A DNA stretch of 64,000 nucleotides from Didymella arachidicola (GCA_016630955.3 CM049989.1:558001-622000), one strand, 5' to 3'. Counted from the first letter of the stretch, positions 43,763 to 54,445 are shown. Notes: generated from the sequence alone by a model not told the origin. Translations and numbers: made by a program.

Positions 43763-45040
43763 GGATGAGCTAGTGTGTCCGTTCTTGCGGGATGATGTGA
43801 TGTTGCCGCCCGTCCAGAAGTTCTCTTTCTAGCCGAGGTCCTAGCAAGGAATCGTCAAAGAGTTCCCATCCCGATTGGATGGATACCCACCCTGATGCCA
43901 TACGACCTAGAAGCAGTTCGGAAGACATGCCGTGGTGCTAACCCAGTCTCAGCAAGAGTCTTTGAGAACATTGATAGTTTTGAACATACAGTGGAAGTTT
44001 GGCTCAGAACTTCTATGGTCGACACGCCGCCAAACCGCAATCAAGGAGTTTGGGATCACGTCACTGATATAACTACTGAGCCAAGGCCCAACACCCAATG
44101 TTAAATCAGAAAGAGGTTGCGATGCAGAACCTTGAGACTATAGAAGTCCTAGGGAGGGGTAAAGGCAATCGTGCATCATTGCGATAAAGAAATCATTATA
44201 ACTGACGGCGCTGGACCTCATGTCGCTAGCATCCATGCTTTGGCATGATAGCCTGTGCAATAATCGTGTGATGGTCAACCCTGCATTATGGTCAATACCA
44301 CCGCTCAATTACCTCTGGGTACGAATTTCGAAGTTCGACGGTTGCAAAACGTGCGTACCTTGCAAGCTGCACTAAGCTGGAACCTAGCCCAATCCGGCGG
44401 TATAAGTGAAAGCTTAGCGTTTGAGAGAAGGAACTCTAACTTAGCGTGCCGTGTGTTTGGTAGTGTAGAGAATTCTGATCCTTCGAGCAAATGTTTCCCA
44501 AGGACGCCGGACTTGGTTAGACAGACTGAAACTTACCCAGAAGTAGGGTTGGCAGAATCATTCCGCATCTCCGCATTCAAAATGACGTCGATCGCGGGAG
44601 GGCAGACGGAGTGTGCCGTAGTATCGTATTAATTAGCGCTCTGTTGAACTATCGCATTATCGACTCGAGAATTTGGGTCATAGAAAACTGCCGAAGGTCC
44701 GACGCATATGGTGATGCGCCCGCCGCTAGTCTCAGATGCACGCGATTCCACGTGAGTAACGCATGGTGTTCCTTCCATCCCACAAGATCGGAGCATCTAG
44801 AGTAGGAGTTCTACCGTAATAGCGTGTCCCGATATCGCGCATCCGGACCTGCGTTCTTGAACGAACAATATGCGTTTAGACAACTAAGCACTGAAGATCT
44901 GGCGCTTACACAACAGATGTAGTTGCGACCGAACAGAACTCATGTCTTACTTCGAACAAACTCACTTGCCATTTTGAGAGAAGGAAGTATCGTCTATTCA
45001 TCTCCACTTATCACAATGTAGAGATTGCACCTTTACTAAG
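43763..45040. other. intergenic, no gene supported
   Basis: A 1.28-kb region between element A and the GT2 pseudogene. It presumably contained the GT2 promoter. No motif-bearing frame, repeat or RNA gene is visible. Confidence 0.4.
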
Positions 45041-47003
45041 ATGGCTGCGACCGGGGATACCCCAGAGGTAGCCACTCCAAGGAGCCTATCAGTCATTACG
45101 GAAGAGTCCAGCGGTGGTTGTATAAGCCCTCAGCCAATTCTTTCTTTGGAGACTACAATTACAAGACCACCCCTTTGCGCGCGGGTACTGTCAAGATCTC
45201 AGGGGTCCTTGGCTACAGTGTCGACTGCCTCGACGCGAGACTACAGCTCCAGTGCGTCCAGTCGAAATGCTTCACCGGTATCCACGGTTTCGCACGGATC
45301 TGTAACGCAGTCCAGAGAGTCATTGGTCAAGACGTTCAGGTCCCCTTTCGCTTCTTCTGTGTTGTATCACATGAGGAAGGTGCCTATGAACGAGGTCATG
45401 CCACTTGGCGCCAGCGCAGACCCAGAAGTCGTCAGAGAGTTCCTCGAACTTGCGAAAAGCGTGCTGAATCACTCAAGTCGACTAATTTCCAGTCAAGAGC
45501 CTTTCAAGTTGGGTGGCACTTAGTGTTGCTCTGCATTATATATTTCGCATTCGTTGGATTCCCGCTTTGGAGTCGCATTGTCTATTCGTTTTAGTAAGTC
45601 AACTTCGATGGCACTTGTAGTTTCGATCTAAAATAAAGCGTAGCAAATGGCTTAGTGGCGCAACTCATTCGCAGTATGGATTCCTGACCTTCTTCCTGTT
45701 TGGAGGTTCTCTCGCATGGTTGCCTCTACTTTTCGTCAGCTTTGAAAAAGACTCAAAAATAGACTTGGAGAGCACTTCCGAAAGAACGGATGCATTAGAG
45801 ACATGTCTCCTCATCCCTGAGTACAAAGCTGCAGACGCATTGCCCACCACCATAGAGCATGCCCTCAGAATCTTCAAGCCCAACCAGATATTCATCCTAG
45901 CCAACGGAAGCTCGCCGAATGCTCTTGACAATACGGAAGAGGTTTGCAAACAATATGGAGTCAATCACGCCTGGATCCCAATTGGAAGTAAAATCGCAGC
46001 CGAATTCGTTGGCGTCATGCTAGCGAAGGAATTTAAGTACGCCTTATTGATGATGATGTACATCTACCAGCAGACTTACCAATTGTGACCGATCGAATAA
46101 AGAGTGATCAGAAACACGGGTCAACAGTATGCGTTGGCTACTCTATTCGAAGTACAGGGCCAGATGATTCTCCCGGAACCTTCATCCAGCAAGCGCAAGA
46201 TCTAGAGTACAAGCTGTCTGGCCTGTCAAGACACTTCCAGGGCACGTATGGAAGCGCGGTATTTCCCCATGGAGCTATCATTCTGTGGGACCGCGAGATC
46301 CTTGAGAAGTTATTCTGGGGCCATCCTGGATTCAAGATCAGTGAGGATTGGTACTTTGGCCACACATGCAGGGTGAGTTCGACCGGTTGTCCTGAACTTT
46401 GCTACACTGACGATTCATAGTCGGCAGGATTCAGGATACAGTTCTGTACACAGGTGTTTGTGCCAACGGGAAACACCCCCTTCCTTGTTCATCCCCGTGA
46501 AGTTCAGTCGTGGCGGCTACGGCGAGATGACTGTATGGAAACAGCGTTTCTATCGACGGTGAGTAATTTTGACGCAGACTTCAGTCTCATCCTGGCTGAC
46601 TTCGGTCAGGAACTTCTTCTACTTATATCGGCTGCGCGAAGACTTGAACTATCTATTCTTTGCCTGGCGACTTAGCCGGTATGAGCTGGCCACGAAACTT
46701 TTCGTTTTTGCTGAGGTCTATGACACATTCATCTATGCCTCGCTACCATTTGCACTACCCATAGCGCTGATCGTTCAGCCGAAGGTGGTTGGAGCATTGA
46801 CTGCTGGGCTCCTTGCCGTCTACGTTCTAGGAGCGGTGTTCTTCAACGCTGTGCATCTCCGTTGGAAGCAGGCGATGGTAGCTTGGAAGATTCTCCCGAC
46901 CTACTTCCTGATGAAGATGGCACTGGCTTTTGTCAATACACTGAGCGTTTACTATTCGCTCTACGCGTATGCGTATATAATTTACCTATATATAACGCCT
47001 ATA
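45041..47003 (+). pseudogene. GT2 polysaccharide synthase (Cps1/hyaluronan-synthase-like), broken
   Basis: Starts at the ATG at 45041 with a Ser/Thr-rich cytosolic N-terminus, then TM segments (HLVLLCIIYFAFVGFPLW; FLTFFLFGGSLAWLPLLFV). The GT2 core (CLLIPEYKAADALPTTIEHAL) follows, then GTYGSAVFPHGAIILW, FKISEDWYFG, GGYGEMTVWKQRF and C-terminal TM helices. Two introns are clear: 46373-46420 and 46559-46609. Lesions: a frameshift at about 46,044-46,049, exactly where the LIDDDVHLP substrate-binding Asp motif should be; another near 46,505-46,511 before GGYGEM; and unresolved frame changes near 45,490 and 45,595. The 3' end is cut at ~46,974 by inserted elements. Homologues are membrane enzymes that polymerise and extrude a beta-linked polysaccharide. 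Confidence 0.85.
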
Positions 47004-48140
47004 CTGGGTTCGTGGGCCACCGCCTCTCGTGGGCCACTTTTGCCAAGGAGCAGGCGAGACCACGACCTGGACAGACAAGAGCAGATCCCATGCTTCCTCA
47101 CTCCACCCTGGAGACAAGGCTCAGCCACCTACATTGACGCGACCGCGGAGGAGGCGCGGGCGAGACACAACAGAGACTACGTGAACGAAGACAGCCTCAG
47201 CATTTACACAGACGGCAGCGGCATCGAAGGTGAAATAGGCTCTGCAGCATTGTGCCCGCTCACGCAACAGGTACGGTCCGTGCACATGGGGCCAGACACA
47301 GCGTCGACAGTATATGCAGCAGAGCTACAGGGTATCAGCTTAGCTTTACAGATCGCTCAAGATTATGCAAACAGAAATGGCGCGCGACGAGACGTTGCAA
47401 TATACACAGACAATCAGGCCGCCATCTGGTCCATCGCCAAGGCGGAGGGACGATCAGGAGCCTACATCCTCGCGGACATCGCACGACAGGTCCAGGAGCT
47501 CCAGGATAAAGGACGGACAGTAACCGTCCGATGGATACCAGCCCACGTGGGCATCCCGGGAAACGAGGCCGTCGACAAAGCGGCCAAGGAGGCCACTGGA
47601 TGGAGGGAAAACGGTCGCAGAGGCTCACCGGCAGACGCACCTCCCAAATTATACACTATAAGGTCGACAACAAAAAGATGGTGCAAAACGCAAGCGGAGC
47701 GGGCATGGATAGCGAAGTGGCACAAAGATACCAAAGGTCGCGCAACCTACAGACACACGCCCACACCCACCAAGAAAGTCCTCCAGCTCCACGAGGGGCG
47801 ATCCAAACGGCAGAGCGCGATGCTGGTACAGCTGCGGACTGAGAAGATCGGGTTCAACGACTTCCTCTTCGCCCGAAGAGTGCCAGACGTCACCAGCCCA
47901 CGCTGTGACTGCGGAGCAAGACGACAAACCGTCGCGCACATCCTCCTCCATTGCAGCAAGCGCAGGAATCTCCGGAACCGCATCTTCGCCAACCTGTCCG
48001 GACGAGACAACATCCGGGCCATCCTAAGCACGCCACAGCTAGCCACCAAAGCCATCCAGTATGTAGAGCAGACGCAGATCCTTGGGCAAAATGGGGATCG
48101 CAGGCGCGCAGACGACAGCCGAGCGCTGGGGGGAGACTGA
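46569..48140 (+). other. chimeric open frame: GT2 C-terminus + transposon end + LINE RNase H
   Basis: One uninterrupted frame of ~523 codons runs from the last GT2 exons (NFFYLYRLREDLNYLFFAW... VYYSLYAYA) through the left end of pogo-like element C (about 47,004-47,047). It continues into the 5'-truncated LINE, including a complete RNase H domain (SIYTDGSGIEGEIG, YAAELQ, IYTDNQAA, GIPGNEAVDKAA) and the C-terminal CDCGARRQTVAHILLHC zinc motif. It arises by in-frame insertion and does not indicate a functional fusion, since the GT2 part upstream is frameshifted. Confidence 0.85.
47034..47047 (+). other. LINE target-site duplication, left copy
   Basis: CCACTTTTGCCAAG at the left break matches the same 14 bases at 54446-54459 after the LINE tail. 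Both lie inside the left inverted repeat of element C. Confidence 0.92.
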
Positions 48141-48428
48141 AGGTATCGCAGACGCACAACACGAGGCAACCATGCCTCTACGAGCCTAGAAGTGCAGTGT
48201 TCAATTAGTAGAGTCATTATCTAGATGAGGTTGGCAGCCACGTGTAGATAGGGATGAGAGGGAAACGGCAGGTCGCGGGGACAGATGGTTCCTTTCGAGG
48301 GATGAAGTGGGGCGGCGCGGATCAACGTCTGCACCGCGTCGGCTGTCTGCCAAGCCTGCCAGCCGGGCATAGCTGCGGGTTCGCGGCTGAAACCGTGTAG
48401 GAAATACCAAACCAAACCAAACCAAACC
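47048..48428 (+). mobile_element. 5'-truncated Tad1-like LINE
   Basis: Begins within ORF2 at the position matching ~53,053 of the full copy (GGAGCARGC...) and carries the RNase H and C-terminal zinc region to the stop at 48,138-48,140. A 3' UTR similar to that of the full copy follows (GGGGCGGCGCGGATCAACGT shared). It ends in a (CCAAA)n tail at 48,406-48,428. Protein identity to the full copy is high but with many substitutions, so this is a different, older or sister lineage copy. Confidence 0.9.
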
Positions 48429-48557
48429 GAAAAACACCACACATAGCGAGAACTCGATTTTTGGAATTCACTCGTATTTTCGCGCTCAAACGGTCGCTCT
48501 TGACGCCAATTGACTAGCCAGCACCCAGCCGCAGCAGCCCACTGCGTCTGACGTGCC

Positions 48558-50243
48558 ATGGCGACACCGTGGCCTCAGCAGCCCACGTGGCCCACCCCAT
48601 TCCGCGAGCACGCTACACGCCTCAGCACCTACCTTCAGGACGCGCTGGCCTGTATCGATCGCACGCAAAGCCAGCCTGTGCCAGCAGACCTCGTCAAGGT
48701 CATTATACACGGCACGCTGACGTTTATACTGAAAGTGCAACACACGCCTGACCTCAGCACGGTGTGCGACGCGCTTAGCATCCTGCAAACTGAGGCCAAG
48801 GCGTCCTCCGACAACACCACGCGAATGCTTAATGCTGTCAAGCAGGAACTCAAGACCGAAATAAAGAACACCGCTAATACCGTCCACGCAATCGCCACAA
48901 ACGTACAACAAAACATAAGGAACGGAGAGGAAGCTAGGACTGCAGCCAAGGAGGCGGTAGAGGTAGGTAAGGCCAATCTGCAGATGGCAAGACAGATCAA
49001 AAACGCAGGACCACAGACTGGTGGCGTGCTCAGCTACGCTGCGATGGCGGCGAGGGGCGCACCGCTAGCAAGTACAGCGAATACACAAGTTCCCAGAATG
49101 GCTCCTATGCAGACGCAGCGTGAAGTCGTTGTGACCATTAGAGACCCCAGTACAGTGCTCAGCCTGCGGGCGATGAACCCGCGCAACCTTAACGCGCATG
49201 TAGAGCGCGCCATCGCGCAAAGCAGAAACGAAAACATTAACAGCATCAAGGTGCTCTCTTCAAACCAGCTAAGAAGCGGCGACCTTAGCATCAGAACGGC
49301 GACCAACAAAGAAGTAGAAGCACTAAAGCAGTTCGCTGACGACTGGGTCCACCGCATCGGCAACAGGGCCACCTTGCGGATTACAACCTACGGCATCATC
49401 GCACACGGCATGCGCACCAGCACAATAGACATGGACAGGTTTGAGGAGACGAGGGATCAGCTACTGCTGGACAACAAGCCGTTCATCCCACAGGCAGAGA
49501 TCAAGTACGTCGGGTGGCTGACACGCAACGCACCCACGAAAGCCGCCTCCAGCGTCATCATAGAGTTCAGCAAGGCAGAGGACGCTAACAAGATCATTGA
49601 CGAGGGCCTCATCTGGCAGGGCGAGGTCTTCCAGTGCGAGCGATACGAGCGACAGTGCCGAGTGAAGCAGTGCTTCAAGTGCCAACACTACGGCCACATA
49701 GGAACCCAGTGCAAGGCAACAATCGCATGTGGCTACTGCGCGCAACAACATGAGAGCAGGGATTGTCCGTCCAAGCTCGACCGGAACGTACCCAGGAAGT
49801 GTGCCGCCTGCCGAGGCGAACACGAAGCGTGGAGCTACCAGTGCCCTACCAGGAAGGAGGAGAGGGCAAAAGCAAGGGCTGCATACGACGTACGCCCATA
49901 CTACCACCCAGTCGCGGAGACACCAAGGAACAACATCCCACTGGAGGCGTCGGCCACCTCTGTCCGACGGAGTAGACTCGCCCAAGCTCCCGCATCGACG
50001 CAGCCAGCACCAATCACCAGGAACCGATCGCAAACTGGACGAGGACAGAAGAGGACTAATGCAGGAACTACCATTGACTCAGCAGAGCAGCACAACCAGC
50101 CAACACACGCGAACGGCAGCCAAAGGCCGCAGAGGCACGTCATACCTACCCGGAGGGCCATGGAAGCTACCGGGAACAGCACGCAGCAGACACAGAGCGG
50201 CACTAGCCAGCACATGGAAATCGACTCTGACAACGAAGCATGA
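48558..50243 (+). CDS. LINE ORF1 protein (gag-like, zinc knuckles)
   Basis: 561 aa from an ATG at 48558. The N-terminal half contains a helical region (DNTTRMLNAVKQELKTEIKNT) suited to multimerisation and an RRM-like central part. At about residues 372-428 there are Cys/His clusters: CFKCQHYGHIGTQC (true CCHC), CGYCAQQHESRDC and CAACRGEHEAWSYQC, the usual tandem zinc-knuckle array of Tad/Jockey-type ORF1 proteins. It should bind LINE RNA and form the RNP. The stop TGA shares two bases with the ORF2 ATG. Confidence 0.95.
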   Translation: MATPWPQQPTWPTPFREHATRLSTYLQDALACIDRTQSQPVPADLVKVIIHGTLTFILKVQHTPDLSTVCDALSILQTEAKASSDNTTRMLNAVKQELKTEIKNTANTVHAIATNVQQNIRNGEEARTAAKEAVEVGKANLQMARQIKNAGPQTGGVLSYAAMAARGAPLASTANTQVPRMAPMQTQREVVVTIRDPSTVLSLRAMNPRNLNAHVERAIAQSRNENINSIKVLSSNQLRSGDLSIRTATNKEVEALKQFADDWVHRIGNRATLRITTYGIIAHGMRTSTIDMDRFEETRDQLLLDNKPFIPQAEIKYVGWLTRNAPTKAASSVIIEFSKAEDANKIIDEGLIWQGEVFQCERYERQCRVKQCFKCQHYGHIGTQCKATIACGYCAQQHESRDCPSKLDRNVPRKCAACRGEHEAWSYQCPTRKEERAKARAAYDVRPYYHPVAETPRNNIPLEASATSVRRSRLAQAPASTQPAPITRNRSQTGRGQKRTNAGTTIDSAEQHNQPTHANGSQRPQRHVIPTRRAMEATGNSTQQTQSGTSQHMEIDSDNEA

Positions 50244-53200
50244 ATAGACACAACAGACTGAACATACTACAGTACAACGTAAGGAAGTCGAGAGACATGG
50301 TCATGGCGTCGCTGCTGCGCGATCAGGCGATCTACGACTTCGACATCATCGCCATCCAGGAGCCGTGGAGGAACCCGTACTCCGCCACCACTCATCACCC
50401 AGCCAAGGATAGGTTCCACCTTTGCTACCCAGCAGGAGACGCGGAAGGCCAAGCACGGGTCTGCTTCTTCATTAACAAGAGAATAGATCAGACAAAGTGG
50501 CGCTTTGAGGAGCGAACAAGAGACATTTGTTCTATTATTATTAACATAGACTTAACAGACGATCAGCAAAGCCAAGAGCAGCTTATTGTCCACAACGTCT
50601 ACAACCCGCCAAAGACCTCAAACAACCGGCAGAGTGCAATACCGCAGGTGCGGGAGGCGCTAAGGCATTACCAGACAAACGAACAAGTGCTACTTGGTGA
50701 CTTCAATCTGCACCACCCCTTATGGGGAGGACTAAACAGGGAGGTCACTAATCCTGAATCAGAAGACCTAATAGACATCATAGGGGACTTTGCGCTCCAC
50801 AACACCCTCCCACCAGGCACAGTAACGTACGAAGAAGGCCGATCGCAGTCTACAATCGATCTTTGTCTTGTTACAACAGGGCTGATTGAGCAAGTCATCA
50901 AAAGCGAAGTAGACAGGAGCCTAGACCACGACTCAGATCATCTGCCTATAAGCACAACGCTAGATCTCACAGTGCAATGTCTTGAGAAGAAGCCGCGGAA
51001 AGACTGGAAAAGACTGAACGAGAAACTGTATACGAAAGCGCTGAGGCGCTCTCTGCCTCCTCTTCGAAGACCACTCACAAACACAGCGCTTGACTCCTAC
51101 ACGGCTGAGGTGACAGCAGCAATCCAGGACGCGATACACGAAGCAGTGCCCGAGACTCATCCCTCCACCTATACACGCGAGGGATGGACTGAGGAATGCA
51201 GAGCAGTGCTCGCTGAGACAAAACGACTGAAGAGAGCACACAGCCGACACCACACAGAAGAGACGTGGGAAGCATACCGCGCCGCAAGGAATCACAAAGC
51301 GAGGACGATTAGAAAGGCACTGCGTAAAGCACACAGAGACCGTATTGAGCGGGCATCTGAGTCGCCAGACGCGCTATGGAAGCTAGCGAAGTGGGCACGC
51401 ACGAGGCACGACCAGTCCACCAGATCCATACCAACTATACATCACCCTGACACACAAGAAGAACTCATCGACCCTGCAGACAAAGCTGAGCTGTTTCGAG
51501 ACGTCTTCTTTCCAACGCCACCTGAAGCAGACTTGGGAGACATAGAGCACGCTGCGTACAGCGGCCAGATTGACATGCCACTGATTGAGGAGAAGGAGGT
51601 GCGCACAGCGATACGAGCGGCATCGCCCCTCAAGGCTCCAGGGCCGGATGGCATCATAAACAAAGCGCTGCAAGCCGGCATCGATCTGATTGCAGCCCAC
51701 CTGACGAGAATCTATAACCAAAGCCTACGGCTGGGCTACTGCCCGGTCTCGTTCCGAGCCTCTATCACAGCGGTCCTGCGCAAACCTGGTAAAGCCAACT
51801 ACGCAGCACCTAAAGCATACCGGCCCATCGCACTGCTCAACACAATCGGCAAGGTCATGGATGCGGTAGTGGCACGGAGACTGAGCTACCTCGTTGAGAC
51901 CCACCACGTGCTACCACCGACCCACATGGGTGGAAGGAAGCATCGATCTACCGAGCACGCACTACACGCTGTCACAGCGAAGATCTACGAACAGTGGAAC
52001 AACGGCAAAGACGGCCAGGTGGCCAGCCTCCTGTTGCTGGACGTGTCCGGAGCCTTCGACAACGTATCTCACAAGCGGCTGCTTCACAACCTGCGAAAGC
52101 GGAAGGTCGACGAGAACACAGTGCGCTGGATAGCAAGCTTCTTGAGCGACAGACACACGCATATTCTGGTCGACGGATATACGTCCAACGACTACGCAAT
52201 TAACACGGGCATTCCGCAGGGCTCGCCCCTCTCCCCTCTGCTCTATATCCTCTACAACGCCGATTTGGTCGACCAGTGCAACGAGCAGACAGATACCATG
52301 TCTACAGGATACATTGACGACGTGGCCATCCTCGCTTGGGGCAAGACCACAGAACGAACGTGCGAGATACTGGGCACAACACTTGAGAAAGCACAGCGAT
52401 GGGCAACCACACATGCCTCAGTGTTCGCTCCTGACAAGTTCCAGCTGACCCACTTCACAAGATCGCGCAAACGCATCAACGTCGACGCGGCCATCCAGAC
52501 AGAGTGGGGCGAGATAAAGCCGTCACCAACGTGCAAGTACCTAGGCTTGACCCTTGACACCAAGCTGAAGTGGAGAGAACATGTAGAGACGGTCAGACAA
52601 AAGGCAACTCGCACAGTGCACACGCTGAGCAGCTTAGGCAGCTCCACCTGGGGCGTCCGACTGCAAGACATGCGCAGACTGTACGAAGCCATCGCGCTGC
52701 CACAGATGATGTACGCGTGTTCCATCTGGTCCAATGCCAACCTCAACGACAAGAAGCGCGGCTACACGCACAAGACGGTCGACGCCCTGCGCAGCATACA
52801 AGCAAGAGCAGCAAGAAGCATATGCGGCGCCTACAGAGCGACATCAAGGGTCGCACTGGATGTGGAGACATTCCTTCTTCCCATCGAGCAGCAGATCTGG
52901 AAGCACAACGCGGACGTCGTCACTCGACTGTCTTCGTCTAGGACCATCGCACAGACTGCGTGCTACGAGCCACGCGAACCGGTACCAGTGGTCATTGACA
53001 AGAACTACAGGGCACACAAGAGCCCCTGGCAAAAAGCTTACGAGGCACTAAGGAGCAAGCAGGTGCGCGATCTTGACAAGCAAGAGCCCATCCCTCCGTT
53101 CATCACACCGCCGTGGCAGCGAGGGCCACACACCTACATTGACAACGATGCGGAGGAGGCCCGTAAGCACCATAATCGAGAATGCGCAGCAAACAAGAGC

Positions 53201-54145
53201 CTCAGCATCTATACAGATGGCAGCGGCATCGAGGGCGAGATCGGCTCCGCAGCAGTGTGCCTGCTAACACAACAGACGCTATCCGTACATATGGGATCCG
53301 ACACACTGTCGACAGTATACGCAGCGGAGCTGCAAGGCATCAGCCTCGCACTGCAGATCGCGCAGGAGTATGCAGACAGAGACGGCGAACGAAAACAAAT
53401 TGCCATATACACGGACAACCAAGCCGCCATCTGGTCAATAGCCAAAGCCGAAGGGCGATCAGGCGCGTACATCCTCGCGGACATCGCGCAACAGGTTCTG
53501 GAGCTCCAGGACAAAGGATACTCAGTGGCTGTCCGATGGATCCCTGCCCACGTGGGCATACCTGGAAACGAGGCCGCCGACCAGGCTGCCAAGGAAGCCA
53601 CCGGATGGAGAGAGAACGGCCGCAGACAGCAGCCAGCAGACACGCCCGCACAGCTATACCCGCTCAGGACAACGCTCAGAAGATGGTGCAAGACGCAGGC
53701 AGAGAGAGCGTGGATCGGCGCGTGGAGGGAAGACAAGAAAGGCCGCGCGACGTACAGACACACGCCAGTGCCCACCAAGAAGGTGCTACAGCTCCACGAG
53801 AGGCTCAGCAAGCGGGAGAGCGCGCTGCTGGTGCAGCTGCGGACCGAGAAGATCGGTCTCAACGACTTCCTCTTCAATCGCCATGTTCCGGACATCACCA
53901 GCCCCCGTTGCAGCTGCGGAGAGAGGCGACAGACCGTCGCGCACGTCCTCCTCCGCTGCAGCAAGCACAAGGACCTCCGGAACCGCATCTTCGCCAACCT
54001 TTCCGGACGACACAGCCTCAGGACCATCCTGAGCACGCCGCAGCTAGCTACCAAAGCCGTCCAGTATATGAAGCAGACGCAGATCCTTGGGCATATGGGG
54101 ATTAGAGATACGCAGACGACGCCGAGCGCTGGGGGGAGACTGTAG
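50240..54145 (+). CDS. LINE ORF2: endonuclease-reverse transcriptase-RNase H
   Basis: 1301 aa. Residues ~1-225 are an AP-type (EEP) endonuclease: LNILQYNVRKS (Asn), AIQEPW (Glu), LLGDFNLHHPLWGG (Asp/Asn) and DSDHLPI (His). The reverse transcriptase spans ~440-760: APGPDGI, LLLDVSGAFD, GIPQGSPLSPLL and YIDDVAIL. RNase H covers ~985-1110: YTDGSG, YAAELQ, YTDNQAA and GNEAADQAA. Near 1223-1240 is a C-terminal CSCGERRQTVAHVLLRC motif. The order EN-RT-RNase H-zinc motif is that of the Tad1/I clades. It nicks target DNA and primes reverse transcription there. The ATG at 50240 overlaps the ORF1 stop. Confidence 0.97.
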   Translation: MNRHNRLNILQYNVRKSRDMVMASLLRDQAIYDFDIIAIQEPWRNPYSATTHHPAKDRFHLCYPAGDAEGQARVCFFINKRIDQTKWRFEERTRDICSIIINIDLTDDQQSQEQLIVHNVYNPPKTSNNRQSAIPQVREALRHYQTNEQVLLGDFNLHHPLWGGLNREVTNPESEDLIDIIGDFALHNTLPPGTVTYEEGRSQSTIDLCLVTTGLIEQVIKSEVDRSLDHDSDHLPISTTLDLTVQCLEKKPRKDWKRLNEKLYTKALRRSLPPLRRPLTNTALDSYTAEVTAAIQDAIHEAVPETHPSTYTREGWTEECRAVLAETKRLKRAHSRHHTEETWEAYRAARNHKARTIRKALRKAHRDRIERASESPDALWKLAKWARTRHDQSTRSIPTIHHPDTQEELIDPADKAELFRDVFFPTPPEADLGDIEHAAYSGQIDMPLIEEKEVRTAIRAASPLKAPGPDGIINKALQAGIDLIAAHLTRIYNQSLRLGYCPVSFRASITAVLRKPGKANYAAPKAYRPIALLNTIGKVMDAVVARRLSYLVETHHVLPPTHMGGRKHRSTEHALHAVTAKIYEQWNNGKDGQVASLLLLDVSGAFDNVSHKRLLHNLRKRKVDENTVRWIASFLSDRHTHILVDGYTSNDYAINTGIPQGSPLSPLLYILYNADLVDQCNEQTDTMSTGYIDDVAILAWGKTTERTCEILGTTLEKAQRWATTHASVFAPDKFQLTHFTRSRKRINVDAAIQTEWGEIKPSPTCKYLGLTLDTKLKWREHVETVRQKATRTVHTLSSLGSSTWGVRLQDMRRLYEAIALPQMMYACSIWSNANLNDKKRGYTHKTVDALRSIQARAARSICGAYRATSRVALDVETFLLPIEQQIWKHNADVVTRLSSSRTIAQTACYEPREPVPVVIDKNYRAHKSPWQKAYEALRSKQVRDLDKQEPIPPFITPPWQRGPHTYIDNDAEEARKHHNRECAANKSLSIYTDGSGIEGEIGSAAVCLLTQQTLSVHMGSDTLSTVYAAELQGISLALQIAQEYADRDGERKQIAIYTDNQAAIWSIAKAEGRSGAYILADIAQQVLELQDKGYSVAVRWIPAHVGIPGNEAADQAAKEATGWRENGRRQQPADTPAQLYPLRTTLRRWCKTQAERAWIGAWREDKKGRATYRHTPVPTKKVLQLHERLSKRESALLVQLRTEKIGLNDFLFNRHVPDITSPRCSCGERRQTVAHVLLRCSKHKDLRNRIFANLSGRHSLRTILSTPQLATKAVQYMKQTQILGHMGIRDTQTTPSAGGRL

Positions 54146-54445
54146 GTACAGCGGACGCGATAGACGAGGCAACGCGCCTCTAAGAGCCTAGAATCACGGC
54201 ATACAGTCAGTAGAACCAGTATCTAGATGAGCTGCCAGGCAAATTGTAGATAGTGGTTGATGGAAAACGGCAGGTTACGGGGGCAGCTGGTCTCGTTCAA
54301 GGGATGAAGTGGGGCGGCGCGGATCAACGTCCGCACCGCGTCCGCTGTCTGCCACAGCCTGTCACTCCGGACATAGCTGCGCAGTACGCGGCTGAAACCG
54401 AGTAGGATGACTAAACTAAACTAAACTAAACTAAACCAAACCAAA

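Larger units (their letters stand above)
48429..54445 (+). mobile_element. full-length Tad1-like non-LTR retrotransposon (LINE)
   Basis: About 6.0 kb: a 5' UTR of ~130 bp, two open ORFs that overlap by ATGA, a ~300-bp 3' UTR and a (CTAAA)n(CCAAA)n tail at about 54,411-54,445. It follows directly on the tail of the truncated copy, with no other sequence between. No stop or frameshift is seen in either ORF and there is no sign of RIP, so it may be recent and possibly active. Confidence 0.93.
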
